A stretch of 43,478 bases of DNA from Thiomicrorhabdus sp. (GTDB lineage: Bacteria > Pseudomonadota > Gammaproteobacteria > Thiomicrospirales > Thiomicrospiraceae): contig JAMOLY010000067.1 in the NCBI GenBank assembly GCA_027068835.1, positions 1-43,478 on the forward strand, written 5' to 3'. Below, piece after piece: positions 21,092 to 31,446 of the stretch. The notes beneath the pieces are model-generated. The model searched no databases, was not told the DNA's origin, and saw only the letters and a list, made by a program, of their open reading frames with translations. Position numbers and translations under genes: made by a program. Each line of letters begins with the position of its first letter. Position 1 is the first letter of the stretch.

Positions 21092-21100
21092 GGGGGGGGG
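21092..21100 (+). repeat. G9 tract upstream of the glycosyltransferase gene
   Basis: ataga-ggggggggg-ataataat. Confidence 0.95.
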
Positions 21101-21227
21101 ATAATAATTGTCTATTTTAATGCTTTATTGTATGTTTAGTTTTTTGAATGTATTAAAATGTTCGTTACTGAATTGAAATAGGGTGTAAGGGGTAAATGAC
21201 CTGCCTCTTTAACGCGAGCAAAATAAG

Positions 21228-21548
21228 GTGAGTTTTAGTATGTATTTTAAAAAAATAGTTTTAGTATTAGGGTTGGTTGCAACCGCGTTGCTGTTTACCG
21301 CGTGTGATAAAGTTGCAAACAGTGCTAAAAACTTGCAGTCTGACTGGGTTGGGCTGGATCGAAAAGTTGAATTGTATAGCTGCATGACGGGAAAGTTGAT
21401 TAAGGTCTATCAAGGGGATGTGCGAATGAACCCAGAAGATGCGATGGGAACTTCCATACTTATTGATGGAAAAAAATTACAAACAAATTTATGTTTTGTG
21501 ATTGCAGAAATTGGTGTGAAGGAAGAGGTTGTACCGAGTCGTCCATAA
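21228..21548 (+). CDS. Hypothetical lipoprotein
   Basis: Signal peptide with lipobox LLFTAC; GTATTTTAGTATG start region (ORF begins TTG/GTG). Confidence 0.65.
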   Translation: MSFSMYFKKIVLVLGLVATALLFTACDKVANSAKNLQSDWVGLDRKVELYSCMTGKLIKVYQGDVRMNPEDAMGTSILIDGKKLQTNLCFVIAEIGVKEEVVPSRP

Positions 21549-21578
21549 ATAGCTTTTAGAATAACGATCTCCTTTTCC

Positions 21579-22040
21579 ATGAATAAGATGAATATAAAAA
21601 ATATGATTGAATTTAATAAAATTAAAAACTGGGTAATTAAAGGTTTGTTTGCCGCAGTTTCAGTAATGGTTATGTCGAGTTGTTCAAGTTTTAATGGCAT
21701 GGCTGAAAGCGTGGGGGCATCGTTGGTGTCTGCTGGAGATGGTTTACAGTCGGCACAGGGAGGTGTTCAAGCCATTCAAGTGAGTGAAGATGTATTTGAT
21801 TTAATTGAAAAGTATAACGAACCTGTAATGGGCTTTGATAGTTGGGCTATGCGTGTTAAAGCGAAAGAAGTTTGCCATGAAGGCTATATTTATCAGTCTC
21901 GCCATGCATTTAGAGAGGGAGAATTTGCTAAAAGTCATGAATCATGTATGGAAGGCGAGTCTTGTCGTTATGCATTAGAGTGGCGCATTCAGTGCAAAAA
22001 AGTGCCTTATGAACCATTTAGTTTGTTTGGTAAAACATAG
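21579..22040 (+). CDS. Hypothetical lipoprotein
   Basis: Hydrophobic N-terminus with lipobox VMSSC; family not recognised. Confidence 0.65.
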   Translation: MNKMNIKNMIEFNKIKNWVIKGLFAAVSVMVMSSCSSFNGMAESVGASLVSAGDGLQSAQGGVQAIQVSEDVFDLIEKYNEPVMGFDSWAMRVKAKEVCHEGYIYQSRHAFREGEFAKSHESCMEGESCRYALEWRIQCKKVPYEPFSLFGKT

Positions 22041-22071
22041 AGATGTTCTGTTGTTGTTCAAAGGTTCTTAA

Positions 22072-23301
22072 ATGGCTACTTTAAAACATTATACATGGCT
22101 GATTGTCTTGGGTGTGTTGGCCATTTGGTCTTCGACTCAAATTGCTTTTTGGCCAGAATCAATTCAAGATATTTTGGTTTTTCTTCCTTATATTTCCGTT
22201 GCTTTAGGCATTTTTATTGCACTGTGGTTAAATCGAATTCAACCTGTGCTTATTTTATTGAGTTTAGGGTTTTTTAATGCCATTTTACTTTATTTTTCCT
22301 CTTCTGCATTTGGACTTGATCTAACAGAAGGGACGCTTTTTCCTGTTTTAAGTGTTTTATTGCCATTGAACATCTTATTATGGATTATGTTGCCTGAAAA
22401 AGGCGTTTTGAATAAACGTTTAAATACATTGGTGTTTTTGGTGTTTTTGGTGCAAGCCGCGCTGTTTTACTACTTGCTGGAAGGCGTTCCAGAAGAGTGG
22501 TTGATGCTTTTGAGAATTCCCGTGGTTGAAAGCTTTAATGTTATTTTGCTCTCTTTTTCAGCAGGAATCATGTTTTTATTAGCACTCTTATTTATTGTGT
22601 TAAAAATGAAAAAATCAAGTTTTAAAAATCTTTATCACGCGGCTTTTGTGGTGCTTATTTTAATGTTAGTTGGCGTGAGTCAGGGGTTTGACGTGAATAC
22701 CTTGGCTTGGTTTTCAATGTTTTCGGCCATCATTTTGACGCTGTCGATGGTTTTTGAAGCGCATCATATTGCTTATACAGATGAATTAACGGGAATTTTA
22801 GGTCGTCGAGCATTAATGGAGCATTTTTTAGGGCTGGGTAAAAAATATGTTGTGGCAATGATTGATATTGATCACTTTAAACGATTTAATGATGACTATG
22901 GTCATGATGTTGGGGATGAGGTTTTACGGCGAGTTGCACGGGTACTGGATGACGTAAAAGGGGGAAGTACCTTTCGTTATGGCGGAGAGGAGTTTACGAT
23001 TGTTTTTGCGAATAAAACCATAAATGAAGTTTTACCTGAGTTAGAGTACATTCGCCGTAAAGTTGAATCGGGAGAGATTGAATTTCGAACAGGTTTGAAA
23101 TCAATTAAAACCAATGTCACTGTGAGTATGGGAGTAGCACAATCGGATAAAGATTGTAATACGGTTCAAGATGTTTTAAAACTTGCTGATAAAGGTTTGT
23201 ACGAAGCGAAGCAAGCGGGGCGTAATCAAGTTGTTGTTCGAGACTATTTTCTTTCATCGTCCAAAATAAATCATTATAAAGGTTTAAAAAGTGGCGAATA
23301 G
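22072..23301 (+). CDS. Membrane GGDEF-domain diguanylate cyclase
   Basis: Multiple TM segments then DELTGILGRRAL...FRYGGEEFTIVF...ADKGLYEAKQAGRNQV. Confidence 0.93.
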   Translation: MATLKHYTWLIVLGVLAIWSSTQIAFWPESIQDILVFLPYISVALGIFIALWLNRIQPVLILLSLGFFNAILLYFSSSAFGLDLTEGTLFPVLSVLLPLNILLWIMLPEKGVLNKRLNTLVFLVFLVQAALFYYLLEGVPEEWLMLLRIPVVESFNVILLSFSAGIMFLLALLFIVLKMKKSSFKNLYHAAFVVLILMLVGVSQGFDVNTLAWFSMFSAIILTLSMVFEAHHIAYTDELTGILGRRALMEHFLGLGKKYVVAMIDIDHFKRFNDDYGHDVGDEVLRRVARVLDDVKGGSTFRYGGEEFTIVFANKTINEVLPELEYIRRKVESGEIEFRTGLKSIKTNVTVSMGVAQSDKDCNTVQDVLKLADKGLYEAKQAGRNQVVVRDYFLSSSKINHYKGLKSGE

Positions 23302-23740
23302 TTGTTCCATTTTAGTGGTCAAAGAACAAAGTGATATTGAAATTAAGTTTCAACTCACTTTTTTAGATGGAACGATGATTGAAGAAACCCTTAAGGGGGA
23401 AGTGCTTCGTTTTTCTTTAGGAGACGGTACATTTTTACCCAAATTAGAAGAGATGTTAATTGGTTTAGAGTTAGGAACGACTGCAAAATTAACCCTTTCA
23501 GCCGAACGTGCGTTTGGGGTTTCGGATCCAGACAATGTGCATACAATGGAACGTACAAGTTTTTCAGAAGAGATGGATTTGAAAGAAGGGTTTGTGCTGG
23601 GTTTTCATACCCCCGCTGGGGAAGAGGTACCGGGAACCATTAAATCCATAAATGAAACACAGGTGGTGGTTGATTTTAACCACCCTTTAGCAGATCAAAC
23701 TATTGTTTTTACAGCAACGATTGTTGCTATTTATAGTTAG
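23291..23740 (+). CDS. FKBP-type peptidyl-prolyl isomerase, SlpA-like
   Basis: IEIKFQLTFLDGTMIEET...ERAFGVSDPDNVHTMERTSF...VDFNHPLADQTIVF; overlaps end of the GGDEF gene. Confidence 0.88.
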   Translation: MANSCSILVVKEQSDIEIKFQLTFLDGTMIEETLKGEVLRFSLGDGTFLPKLEEMLIGLELGTTAKLTLSAERAFGVSDPDNVHTMERTSFSEEMDLKEGFVLGFHTPAGEEVPGTIKSINETQVVVDFNHPLADQTIVFTATIVAIYS

Positions 23741-23753
23741 TTTTAAAAATTAT

Positions 23754-23761
23754 CCCCCCCC
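23754..23761 (-). repeat. G8 tract (C8 on +) between convergent FKBP and serB genes
   Basis: aaaattat-cccccccc-tttcc. Confidence 0.95.
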
Positions 23762-23772
23762 TTTCCTGAATT

Positions 23773-24603
23773 TTAATCTAAAAAATCTAAAATAGCATCG
23801 AGTCCACGGTGGTTGAGTGCGGTTAAGGCTTGTTTTTGAACCGCGGGTTTCGCGTGATAAGCAATGCTAAGTCCTGCTTCGTTCATCATTAATAGATCAT
23901 TGGCACCGTCGCCTACGGCAATGACTTGATGTGGTTTAATCTGTAAGGTTTGGCAAAGTTCGTGTAAAAAATCTGCTTTGGCTTGCGCATCAATAATGTT
24001 TCCAACTACGTTTCCTGTGAGTTTATGGTTATTCTCTTCGAGGACATTGGCGCGCGCATAGTCTAAATTAAGTTGCTTTTTTAAACGCTCTGTAAAAAAG
24101 GTGAATCCACCAGACACCAGTGCAAATGAGATTTTTTTGGCTTTTAACCCTGCAATCCATGTTTCAGCCCCTAGGTTTAAGGTTAATCGTTCATCAAATA
24201 CATGCTGAAGTGCCTTGGTATCGAGTCCTGTGAGTAATTTGACACGTTGAATTAAAGAGCCTTTAAAATCTAACTCACCTTGCATGGCGGCTTCTGTAAT
24301 GGCCGAAACCTCTGCTTTTACATTGATAAAGTCGGCAATTTCATCAATGCATTCAATGGAAATGAGTGTTGAATCCATATCGCTAATGAGTAGTTTTATT
24401 TCTTTGGGGTTAAAGCTTTCAGGCAAAAGATTAATGTCTAACTGGGTCTCTTCTGATATTGCCATTAAGCTTTGTGCCGTTGGTACATTTGAGAGTGTTA
24501 CACGGAAATGTTGGTTGAGCTGAACAGGCGTACCCCACGCTTCTTGAATAATTTGTTGTTGCTGTGTGCTCAGAGTATTGCTGTGGATTAAAATGGTTGC
24601 CAT
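23773..24603 (-). CDS. serB: Phosphoserine phosphatase
   Basis: HAD motif LLISDMDSTLISIECIDEIADF; AVGDGANDLLMMNEAGLSIAYHAKP; start set to ATG at 24603 (MATILIHSN) because the ORF extension overlaps the RDD gene. Confidence 0.94.
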   Translation of the reverse strand: MATILIHSNTLSTQQQQIIQEAWGTPVQLNQHFRVTLSNVPTAQSLMAISEETQLDINLLPESFNPKEIKLLISDMDSTLISIECIDEIADFINVKAEVSAITEAAMQGELDFKGSLIQRVKLLTGLDTKALQHVFDERLTLNLGAETWIAGLKAKKISFALVSGGFTFFTERLKKQLNLDYARANVLEENNHKLTGNVVGNIIDAQAKADFLHELCQTLQIKPHQVIAVGDGANDLLMMNEAGLSIAYHAKPAVQKQALTALNHRGLDAILDFLD

Positions 24604-24620
24604 ATAAATGCCTATTGAAT

Positions 24621-25022
24621 TTAGTCGTTGTCTTTGACCGCAATAATTTTGGTTTTGCCAATCGTATCTTGCAGCAGTTGTTTTTTGGCGGTAAACAAAC
24701 CCACCCAGCCAATCCAAAAAAGAAGAGCAGTGAGTACAAATCTTAGGTTTGCATTGTATCGAGTGAGCAGATAACCGTCTTCTCGAACCAGTTGCAATCG
24801 CCATGTTTTTAGCCCTGGAGTTTGTCCTGCCTTAACCCAGAAGTGGGTGAGGTACATGTAAGTCACGCCAATTAAATAAATTTGGAAGGCGAGTAGTGTT
24901 AAAGGCTTTTTATCAAAGCCTTCGCCTTGCCAAAGCACAAAGGGGATGCTTGCAACAAACCAGATGGCACACAGGAGCAGTAGGTCGTACAAAAAAGCAA
25001 AAATAATTTTTAATTCGTTCAT
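24621..25022 (-). CDS. RDD-family membrane protein
   Basis: Hydrophobic segments and KAGQTPGLKTWRLQLVREDG motif. Confidence 0.88.
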   Translation of the reverse strand: MNELKIIFAFLYDLLLLCAIWFVASIPFVLWQGEGFDKKPLTLLAFQIYLIGVTYMYLTHFWVKAGQTPGLKTWRLQLVREDGYLLTRYNANLRFVLTALLFWIGWVGLFTAKKQLLQDTIGKTKIIAVKDND

Positions 25023-25134
25023 AGAGCTTACCGCTTATAATTCTATCTGGGGATTCGGGTTTATTATGTGTTTTTAGATTGGTTGAAAGGGCTGTTATTG
25101 TACACGTTCGTCTATTTTTGAGGGATTAAAATTA

Positions 25135-25800
25135 ATGAATTTATTATCTGATAGTTTAACATTGCCATTTATTGTGGGTGGCTGGTTGTTCTTTATCCTC
25201 AGTTTTATTTGGGCATTTAAAACCGCACCTTGGCATAAGGTAAATGGTGATCGAGGGGCGCAAAATGTCTGGTTGGGTGCAACAGTTTTGGTCTTTTTGT
25301 TATGGCAGCTGGGGGCAAGTTTAGGCGGCGGATTAACCTTTCATTTTTTAATGATGACGTTGCTTACCTTAATGTTTGGCGCACAGTTTGCCCTGTTGTC
25401 TATGTCATTAGCGTTATTGGGGGTTACCTTTGAAAGTGGGCTAGGCGGGCTTTCCTTTGGATTGAATGCCCTGTTAATGGGTTTAATTCCAATTGGCGTT
25501 ACCATGGCTTTATTAAAGTTTTCTAAAGCTTATTTAGAGCTTAACTTTTTTGTGTATGTCTTTTTTAATGCTTTCTTTGCCAGTGCCGTAGGGGTGGTTG
25601 TCTCTTTAGGCTTGGGTGCATGGGTTTTGTGGGTAACAGATACCTATACTTTGGATGTGCTAAAACAGTCGTTTATTCCGTTTATTCCTCTGATGTCCAC
25701 CCCCGAAGGGTTTTTAAATGGATTTTTAATTGCAGGGCTGTTGATTTTTAAACCCGAATGGGTGAGTACGTTTGATGGCAGAGTATTTGTTAAAAAATAA
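25135..25800 (+). CDS. Energy-coupling factor (CbiM-like) permease family membrane protein
   Basis: FALLSMSLALLGVTFESGLGGLSFGLNALLMGLIPIGVT, C-terminal STPEGFLNGFLIAGLLIFKPEWVSTFD; fold assigned by resemblance. Confidence 0.7.
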   Translation: MNLLSDSLTLPFIVGGWLFFILSFIWAFKTAPWHKVNGDRGAQNVWLGATVLVFLLWQLGASLGGGLTFHFLMMTLLTLMFGAQFALLSMSLALLGVTFESGLGGLSFGLNALLMGLIPIGVTMALLKFSKAYLELNFFVYVFFNAFFASAVGVVVSLGLGAWVLWVTDTYTLDVLKQSFIPFIPLMSTPEGFLNGFLIAGLLIFKPEWVSTFDGRVFVKK

Positions 25801-25806
25801 AGGAGA

Positions 25807-26427
25807 GTGGACTGCATGAGTCAAAAAGAGCATTGGGAAAATGTGTATCAAGCGAACTCTGCACAGGAAGTTAGCTGGTATCAAGAGAAAGCGACGGTTT
25901 CATTATCCATTGTTCAGGCTCTGAAATTAAGAAAAGAGTCGCGAATTATTGATGTCGGTGGTGGAGCCTCAACTTTTGTAGATGGTTTGTTATTGGCTAG
26001 ATTTGAAGATATTTGTGTATTGGATTTGTCTTCTCATGCGCTTGACATTGCAAAACGTCGGTTGGGAGGGTGTGCAACTAAAGTCTGCTGGTTGGTCGAG
26101 GATATTACATTATTGGAGCCTAAAAAAAGGTATGATTTTTGGCATGATCGAGCGGTGTTTCATTTTTTGACCCAAAATAAAGACCGAGCTAAATATAAAG
26201 AAGTGTTGAACTCTTCGGTCAGGCTAGGCGGTTATGTCATGATTGCGGCATTTTCGATAGGAGGGCCTGAGCAGTGCAGTGGTTTGAATATTGTTCAGTA
26301 TGATGTGGATGCCATAAAAAAAGAGCTAGGCGTCGAATTTCAGTTGATGGATGAAAGGATTGAAAGGCATGTGACGCCCAGTGGAAAGGAGCAATTGTTT
26401 CGTTATTTTGTATTTCAAAAAATCTAA
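25807..26427 (+). CDS. Class I SAM-dependent methyltransferase
   Basis: HWENVYQANSAQEVSWYQE...IIDVGGGASTFVDGLL...CVLDLSSHALDIAK...FWHDRAVFHFL. Confidence 0.9.
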   Translation: MDCMSQKEHWENVYQANSAQEVSWYQEKATVSLSIVQALKLRKESRIIDVGGGASTFVDGLLLARFEDICVLDLSSHALDIAKRRLGGCATKVCWLVEDITLLEPKKRYDFWHDRAVFHFLTQNKDRAKYKEVLNSSVRLGGYVMIAAFSIGGPEQCSGLNIVQYDVDAIKKELGVEFQLMDERIERHVTPSGKEQLFRYFVFQKI

Positions 26428-26497
26428 AAAAGATGTAGACGGCTGACTCAAAGGATTCAATGCCTTGAGCGAATCAAGGCACTGAAGGGTATTGCGT

Positions 26498-26830
26498 TTA
26501 TTTTTCCCAAGTGGCTTTTAGACCCACCGCATCTTCACGTTGTGCAATTTCAGCTCTAGCGATTTTAAGCGCTTCTTGAGCCGCTTGTAATGCACCCGCT
26601 TGATCGCCTTTGCTTTTGGCTTCTTCAGCTTGCGCTAGGTAGTGTTCAACATAACTGGTTTTCATTTTTTTCTGTTTCCAAACATACCCTGTTTCAGCAG
26701 CATTTGCATGAAGCGATTTAGCTTGTGACACAATGTCTGCATAAGATGTTGGCTTGGCTTGATTTGTATTATTACAACCGACCAGCGTGGCTGCGACGAA
26801 AATGGTGGCACTGATTAAAAGTTTTTTCAT
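26498..26830 (-). CDS. Small lipoprotein resembling SoxXA-binding-type proteins
   Basis: Lipobox LVGC; helical region with SYADIVSQAKSLHANAAETGYVWKQKKM...AEEAKSKGDQAGALQAAQEALKIA; family resemblance is tentative. Confidence 0.5.
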   Translation of the reverse strand: MKKLLISATIFVAATLVGCNNTNQAKPTSYADIVSQAKSLHANAAETGYVWKQKKMKTSYVEHYLAQAEEAKSKGDQAGALQAAQEALKIARAEIAQREDAVGLKATWEK

Positions 26831-27054
26831 GAGTGATCCTCTTGTTAAACGAATATTTTTGGGTTTTCGTGTACTTTGTATACGTTATTAAGTTTACCCC
26901 AGTCCTGTCAATCTTTATAATAGCCGATATTAAATGAAAAACACGGTGTTTTTTAGTGGTTTTCGTGTTTTTTGACAGGTAACTTTTTGATAATAAACAG
27001 AATGCTGTTTATTGTTGGTGCTAGTGAATTATTTTTTTAAAAATAACTGATTAG

Positions 27055-28542
<1,488 letters not shown>

Positions 28543-28612
28543 CAGGTAACGACTCTTTTAAAGGCTTAGTTTTAAACCTTTGCTCCCTCTATTTTTCAAT
28601 TTTGGAACCGCT

Positions 28613-30193
28613 ATGACACAAGCCAATATTCATGACCACCGAATTCTCATTTTAGATTTTGGGTCTCAATACACACAACTCATTGCACGTCGTATTCGTG
28701 AAATAGGCGTGTATTGCGAAGTAGAGCCTTGGGATATTGAGGACAAAGATGTAAAAGAGTTTGGCGCACGCGCCATTATCTTATCGGGAGGGCCTGAAAC
28801 CGTGATTGGCGATGATGCCCCCGTTGCGCCCGCAGTGGTGTTTGAGTTAGGCGTACCTGTATTAGGTATTTGTTACGGTATGCAAACCATGGCGCAGCAG
28901 TTGGGCGGCAAGGTCATCAGTGCGAATGAACATGAATATGGCTACGCGCAAGTTCGTGCACATGGTCATACCCAATTTTTAAAAGAGATTGAAGATGATG
29001 TAACCCCTGAGGGTTATGGCATGTTAGATGTTTGGATGTCGCACGGTGATCGAGTGGATGCAATGCCAGCGGGTTTTAAGCTCATGGCAAGCACGCCAAG
29101 CTGTCCTGTTGCGGGCATGGCGAATGAAGAGAAGCATTTTTACGGCATTCAATTTCATCCAGAAGTGACGCATACCAAACAAGGTTTGCGCATGATTGAG
29201 CGTTTTGTGGTGACCATTGCGGGTTGTGAAAAACTTTGGACGACTGAAAATATTATTGAAGACAGCATTAAGCGTGTTCGGGAGCAAGTGGGAACCGATC
29301 AGGTGATGCTGGGGCTTTCGGGCGGTGTCGATTCTTCGGTGGTGGCGGCACTGTTACACAAAGCCATTGGTGATCAGCTCACCTGTGTCTTTGTTGATCA
29401 TGGCTTATTGCGCTATAAAGAGGGCGATCAAGTGATGGCCATGTTTGCTGAAAATATGGGCATTAAAGTGATCCGAGCCAATGTGCAAGATCGTTTTATG
29501 GCCGCGTTAGCGGGTGAAACTGATCCTGAGAAAAAGCGTAAAATCATAGGCCATGAATTTATTGACGTGTTCGATGCTGAATCGACCAAGCTTAAAGGCG
29601 TTAAATGGTTGGCACAAGGCACGATTTATCCTGATGTGATTGAATCAGCAGGTTCTAAAACAGGTAAAGCCAAAGTGATTAAGTCGCACCATAATGTGGG
29701 AGGATTGCCTGATGATATGGATATGTCGCTCATTGAGCCACTGCGTGAGCTGTTTAAAGATGAGGTGCGTAAATTAGGCGTTGCATTAGGTTTGCCCGCT
29801 AAAATGGTCTACCGCCACCCGTTTCCAGGGCCAGGGTTGGGTGTTCGAATTTTAGGCGAAGTTAAAAAAGAGTTTGCGGATATTCTTAGACTGGCAGACC
29901 ACATCTATATTGAAGAGCTTGAAAAATGGGATTTGTACGATAAAACATCGCAAGCCTTTACGGTGTTCTTGCCTGTTAAATCGGTCGGCGTGGTGGGCGA
30001 TGCGCGACGTTATGATTACGTGGTGGCACTGCGTGCCGTAGAAACCATAGACTTTATGACGGCACGTTGGGCGCATTTACCGTATGATTTTTTAGAGCAT
30101 GTGTCGGGTCGTATCATTAATGAAATTCCTCGCATTTCACGTGTGACCTACGATATTTCGAGTAAACCGCCCGCAACCATTGAGTGGGAATAG
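28613..30193 (+). CDS. guaA: GMP synthase (glutamine-hydrolysing)
   Basis: [43 protein letters not shown]; start probably ATG 28613. Confidence 0.97.
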   Translation: MTQANIHDHRILILDFGSQYTQLIARRIREIGVYCEVEPWDIEDKDVKEFGARAIILSGGPETVIGDDAPVAPAVVFELGVPVLGICYGMQTMAQQLGGKVISANEHEYGYAQVRAHGHTQFLKEIEDDVTPEGYGMLDVWMSHGDRVDAMPAGFKLMASTPSCPVAGMANEEKHFYGIQFHPEVTHTKQGLRMIERFVVTIAGCEKLWTTENIIEDSIKRVREQVGTDQVMLGLSGGVDSSVVAALLHKAIGDQLTCVFVDHGLLRYKEGDQVMAMFAENMGIKVIRANVQDRFMAALAGETDPEKKRKIIGHEFIDVFDAESTKLKGVKWLAQGTIYPDVIESAGSKTGKAKVIKSHHNVGGLPDDMDMSLIEPLRELFKDEVRKLGVALGLPAKMVYRHPFPGPGLGVRILGEVKKEFADILRLADHIYIEELEKWDLYDKTSQAFTVFLPVKSVGVVGDARRYDYVVALRAVETIDFMTARWAHLPYDFLEHVSGRIINEIPRISRVTYDISSKPPATIEWE

Positions 30194-30198
30194 TTTTC

Positions 30199-30227
30199 AA
30201 AAGGCTTTCATCATGAAAGCCTTTTTT
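30199..30227 (+). terminator. Rho-independent terminator after guaA
   Basis: aaaaggctttcatcatgaaagccttttttatt. Confidence 0.85.
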
Positions 30228-30249
30228 ATTTGAAGAATAGAATTAAAGT

Positions 30250-30795
30250 TTGGCGAATGTGAAAGAGACAAAAATTCCCCCCCTCCATGGATTAAGTGAT
30301 TCAGAAATAGATGCGTATTGGATGCAACACGCATATTCCCTTGCCGAAAAAACGGCACAGCAAGGCGAAGTGCCAGTGGGAGCCGTATTGGTGTTAGATA
30401 ATCAATTAATTGCCGAAGGTTGGAACCGCTCCATTCAAGCGCATGACCCAACCGCACATGCTGAAATTATGGCATTAAAGAGGGGGGGGGATAAAATTAA
30501 AAACTACCGCCTTGTCAATGCAACCCTATATGTCACCCTAGAACCTTGCCCAATGTGTGCAGGGGCATTGGTGCATGCACGAATCAAACGATTGGTTTAT
30601 GGTGCGTTGGATTGTAAAACGGGAGCGGCGGGTTCTGTTTTTAATTTAGTGGATAATGTCAAGTTAAATCATCAAGTTGAGGTGTGTTCAGGTGTTTTGG
30701 GGGAGGAATGCGCTCACCAGATAAGTAGTTTTTTTAAGGCGCGTCGTAGTATTCATAAAGCGAATAAACAAGCATGTAAAAAAACAGCTAAATGA
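30250..30795 (+). CDS. tadA: tRNA-specific adenosine deaminase
   Basis: GEVPVGAVLVLDNQLIAEGWNRSIQAHDPTAHAEIMAL; TLEPCPMCAGALVHARIKRLVYG; start (TTG 30250) uncertain. Confidence 0.93.
   Translation: MANVKETKIPPLHGLSDSEIDAYWMQHAYSLAEKTAQQGEVPVGAVLVLDNQLIAEGWNRSIQAHDPTAHAEIMALKRGGDKIKNYRLVNATLYVTLEPCPMCAGALVHARIKRLVYGALDCKTGAAGSVFNLVDNVKLNHQVEVCSGVLGEECAHQISSFFKARRSIHKANKQACKKTAK
30482..30490 (+). repeat. G9 tract inside tadA
   Basis: aaaga-ggggggggg-ataaaatt. Confidence 0.95.
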
Positions 30796-30871
30796 GTCTT
30801 GCCACACGTTTGAAACAATGCGAATATAGCTTGGTCAGTTTAAAGTCATACAAGGACAAACGAACTTCATT

Positions 30872-31444
30872 ATGCAAATAAGCGTAGACCCTGCGGAAGG
30901 CATTACCACCATAAAAATTTTGCCAGGTGAATTTTATGTCTCACAAAAAGATGAACGTATTGAGACCGTATTAGGCTCTTGTATTTCAGCGTGTGTTAGA
31001 GACCCCATTGCAGGAGTGGGTGGCATGAATCATTTTATGTTGCCGGTTAATAAAAATACGCAAGATTCTGAGTTATCGGACGCAAACCGATATGGTAATT
31101 TTGCGATGGAAAATTTGGTGAACGCATTGTTAGCCATGGGCGCTAAACGAGACCGGTTAGAGTTTAAACTGTTTGGTGGTGGGCGAATTATGAGTTCAAT
31201 GACAAATATCGGTTGGTACAACATTGGCTTTGCATTTGACTATATTTATACCGAAGGCTTTAAAATTGTCTCGCAAGACATTGGTGATATTTACCCGCGT
31301 AAAGTGTTGTATTACCCGTTAAGCGGACGCGTACGTGTTAGACGTTTAAATGCCATGCACAATGAAACACTTGTTGAAGAAGAAAACCGCTACATTAATA
31401 CGATTGAATCGAAGCCTGTTGGAGGCGACGTAGAACTTTTTTAA
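30872..31444 (+). CDS. cheD: Chemoreceptor glutamine deamidase CheD
   Basis: VLGSCISACVRDPIAGVGGMNHFMLP; KLFGGGRI. Confidence 0.93.
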   Translation: MQISVDPAEGITTIKILPGEFYVSQKDERIETVLGSCISACVRDPIAGVGGMNHFMLPVNKNTQDSELSDANRYGNFAMENLVNALLAMGAKRDRLEFKLFGGGRIMSSMTNIGWYNIGFAFDYIYTEGFKIVSQDIGDIYPRKVLYYPLSGRVRVRRLNAMHNETLVEEENRYINTIESKPVGGDVELF

Positions 31445-31446
31445 GG

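Noticed and set aside
24604-24804. N-terminal extension of SerB
   Set aside because: Overlaps the RDD gene in another frame; ATG 24603 gives a normal SerB start.
26461-26481. Hairpin tgccttga-gcgaa-tcaaggca as a terminator
   Set aside because: No clear T-run on either side; position between convergent genes is suggestive but evidence is weak.
30197-30457. Minus-strand ORF over guaA terminator and tadA
   Set aside because: Antisense to tadA and the terminator; no motifs.
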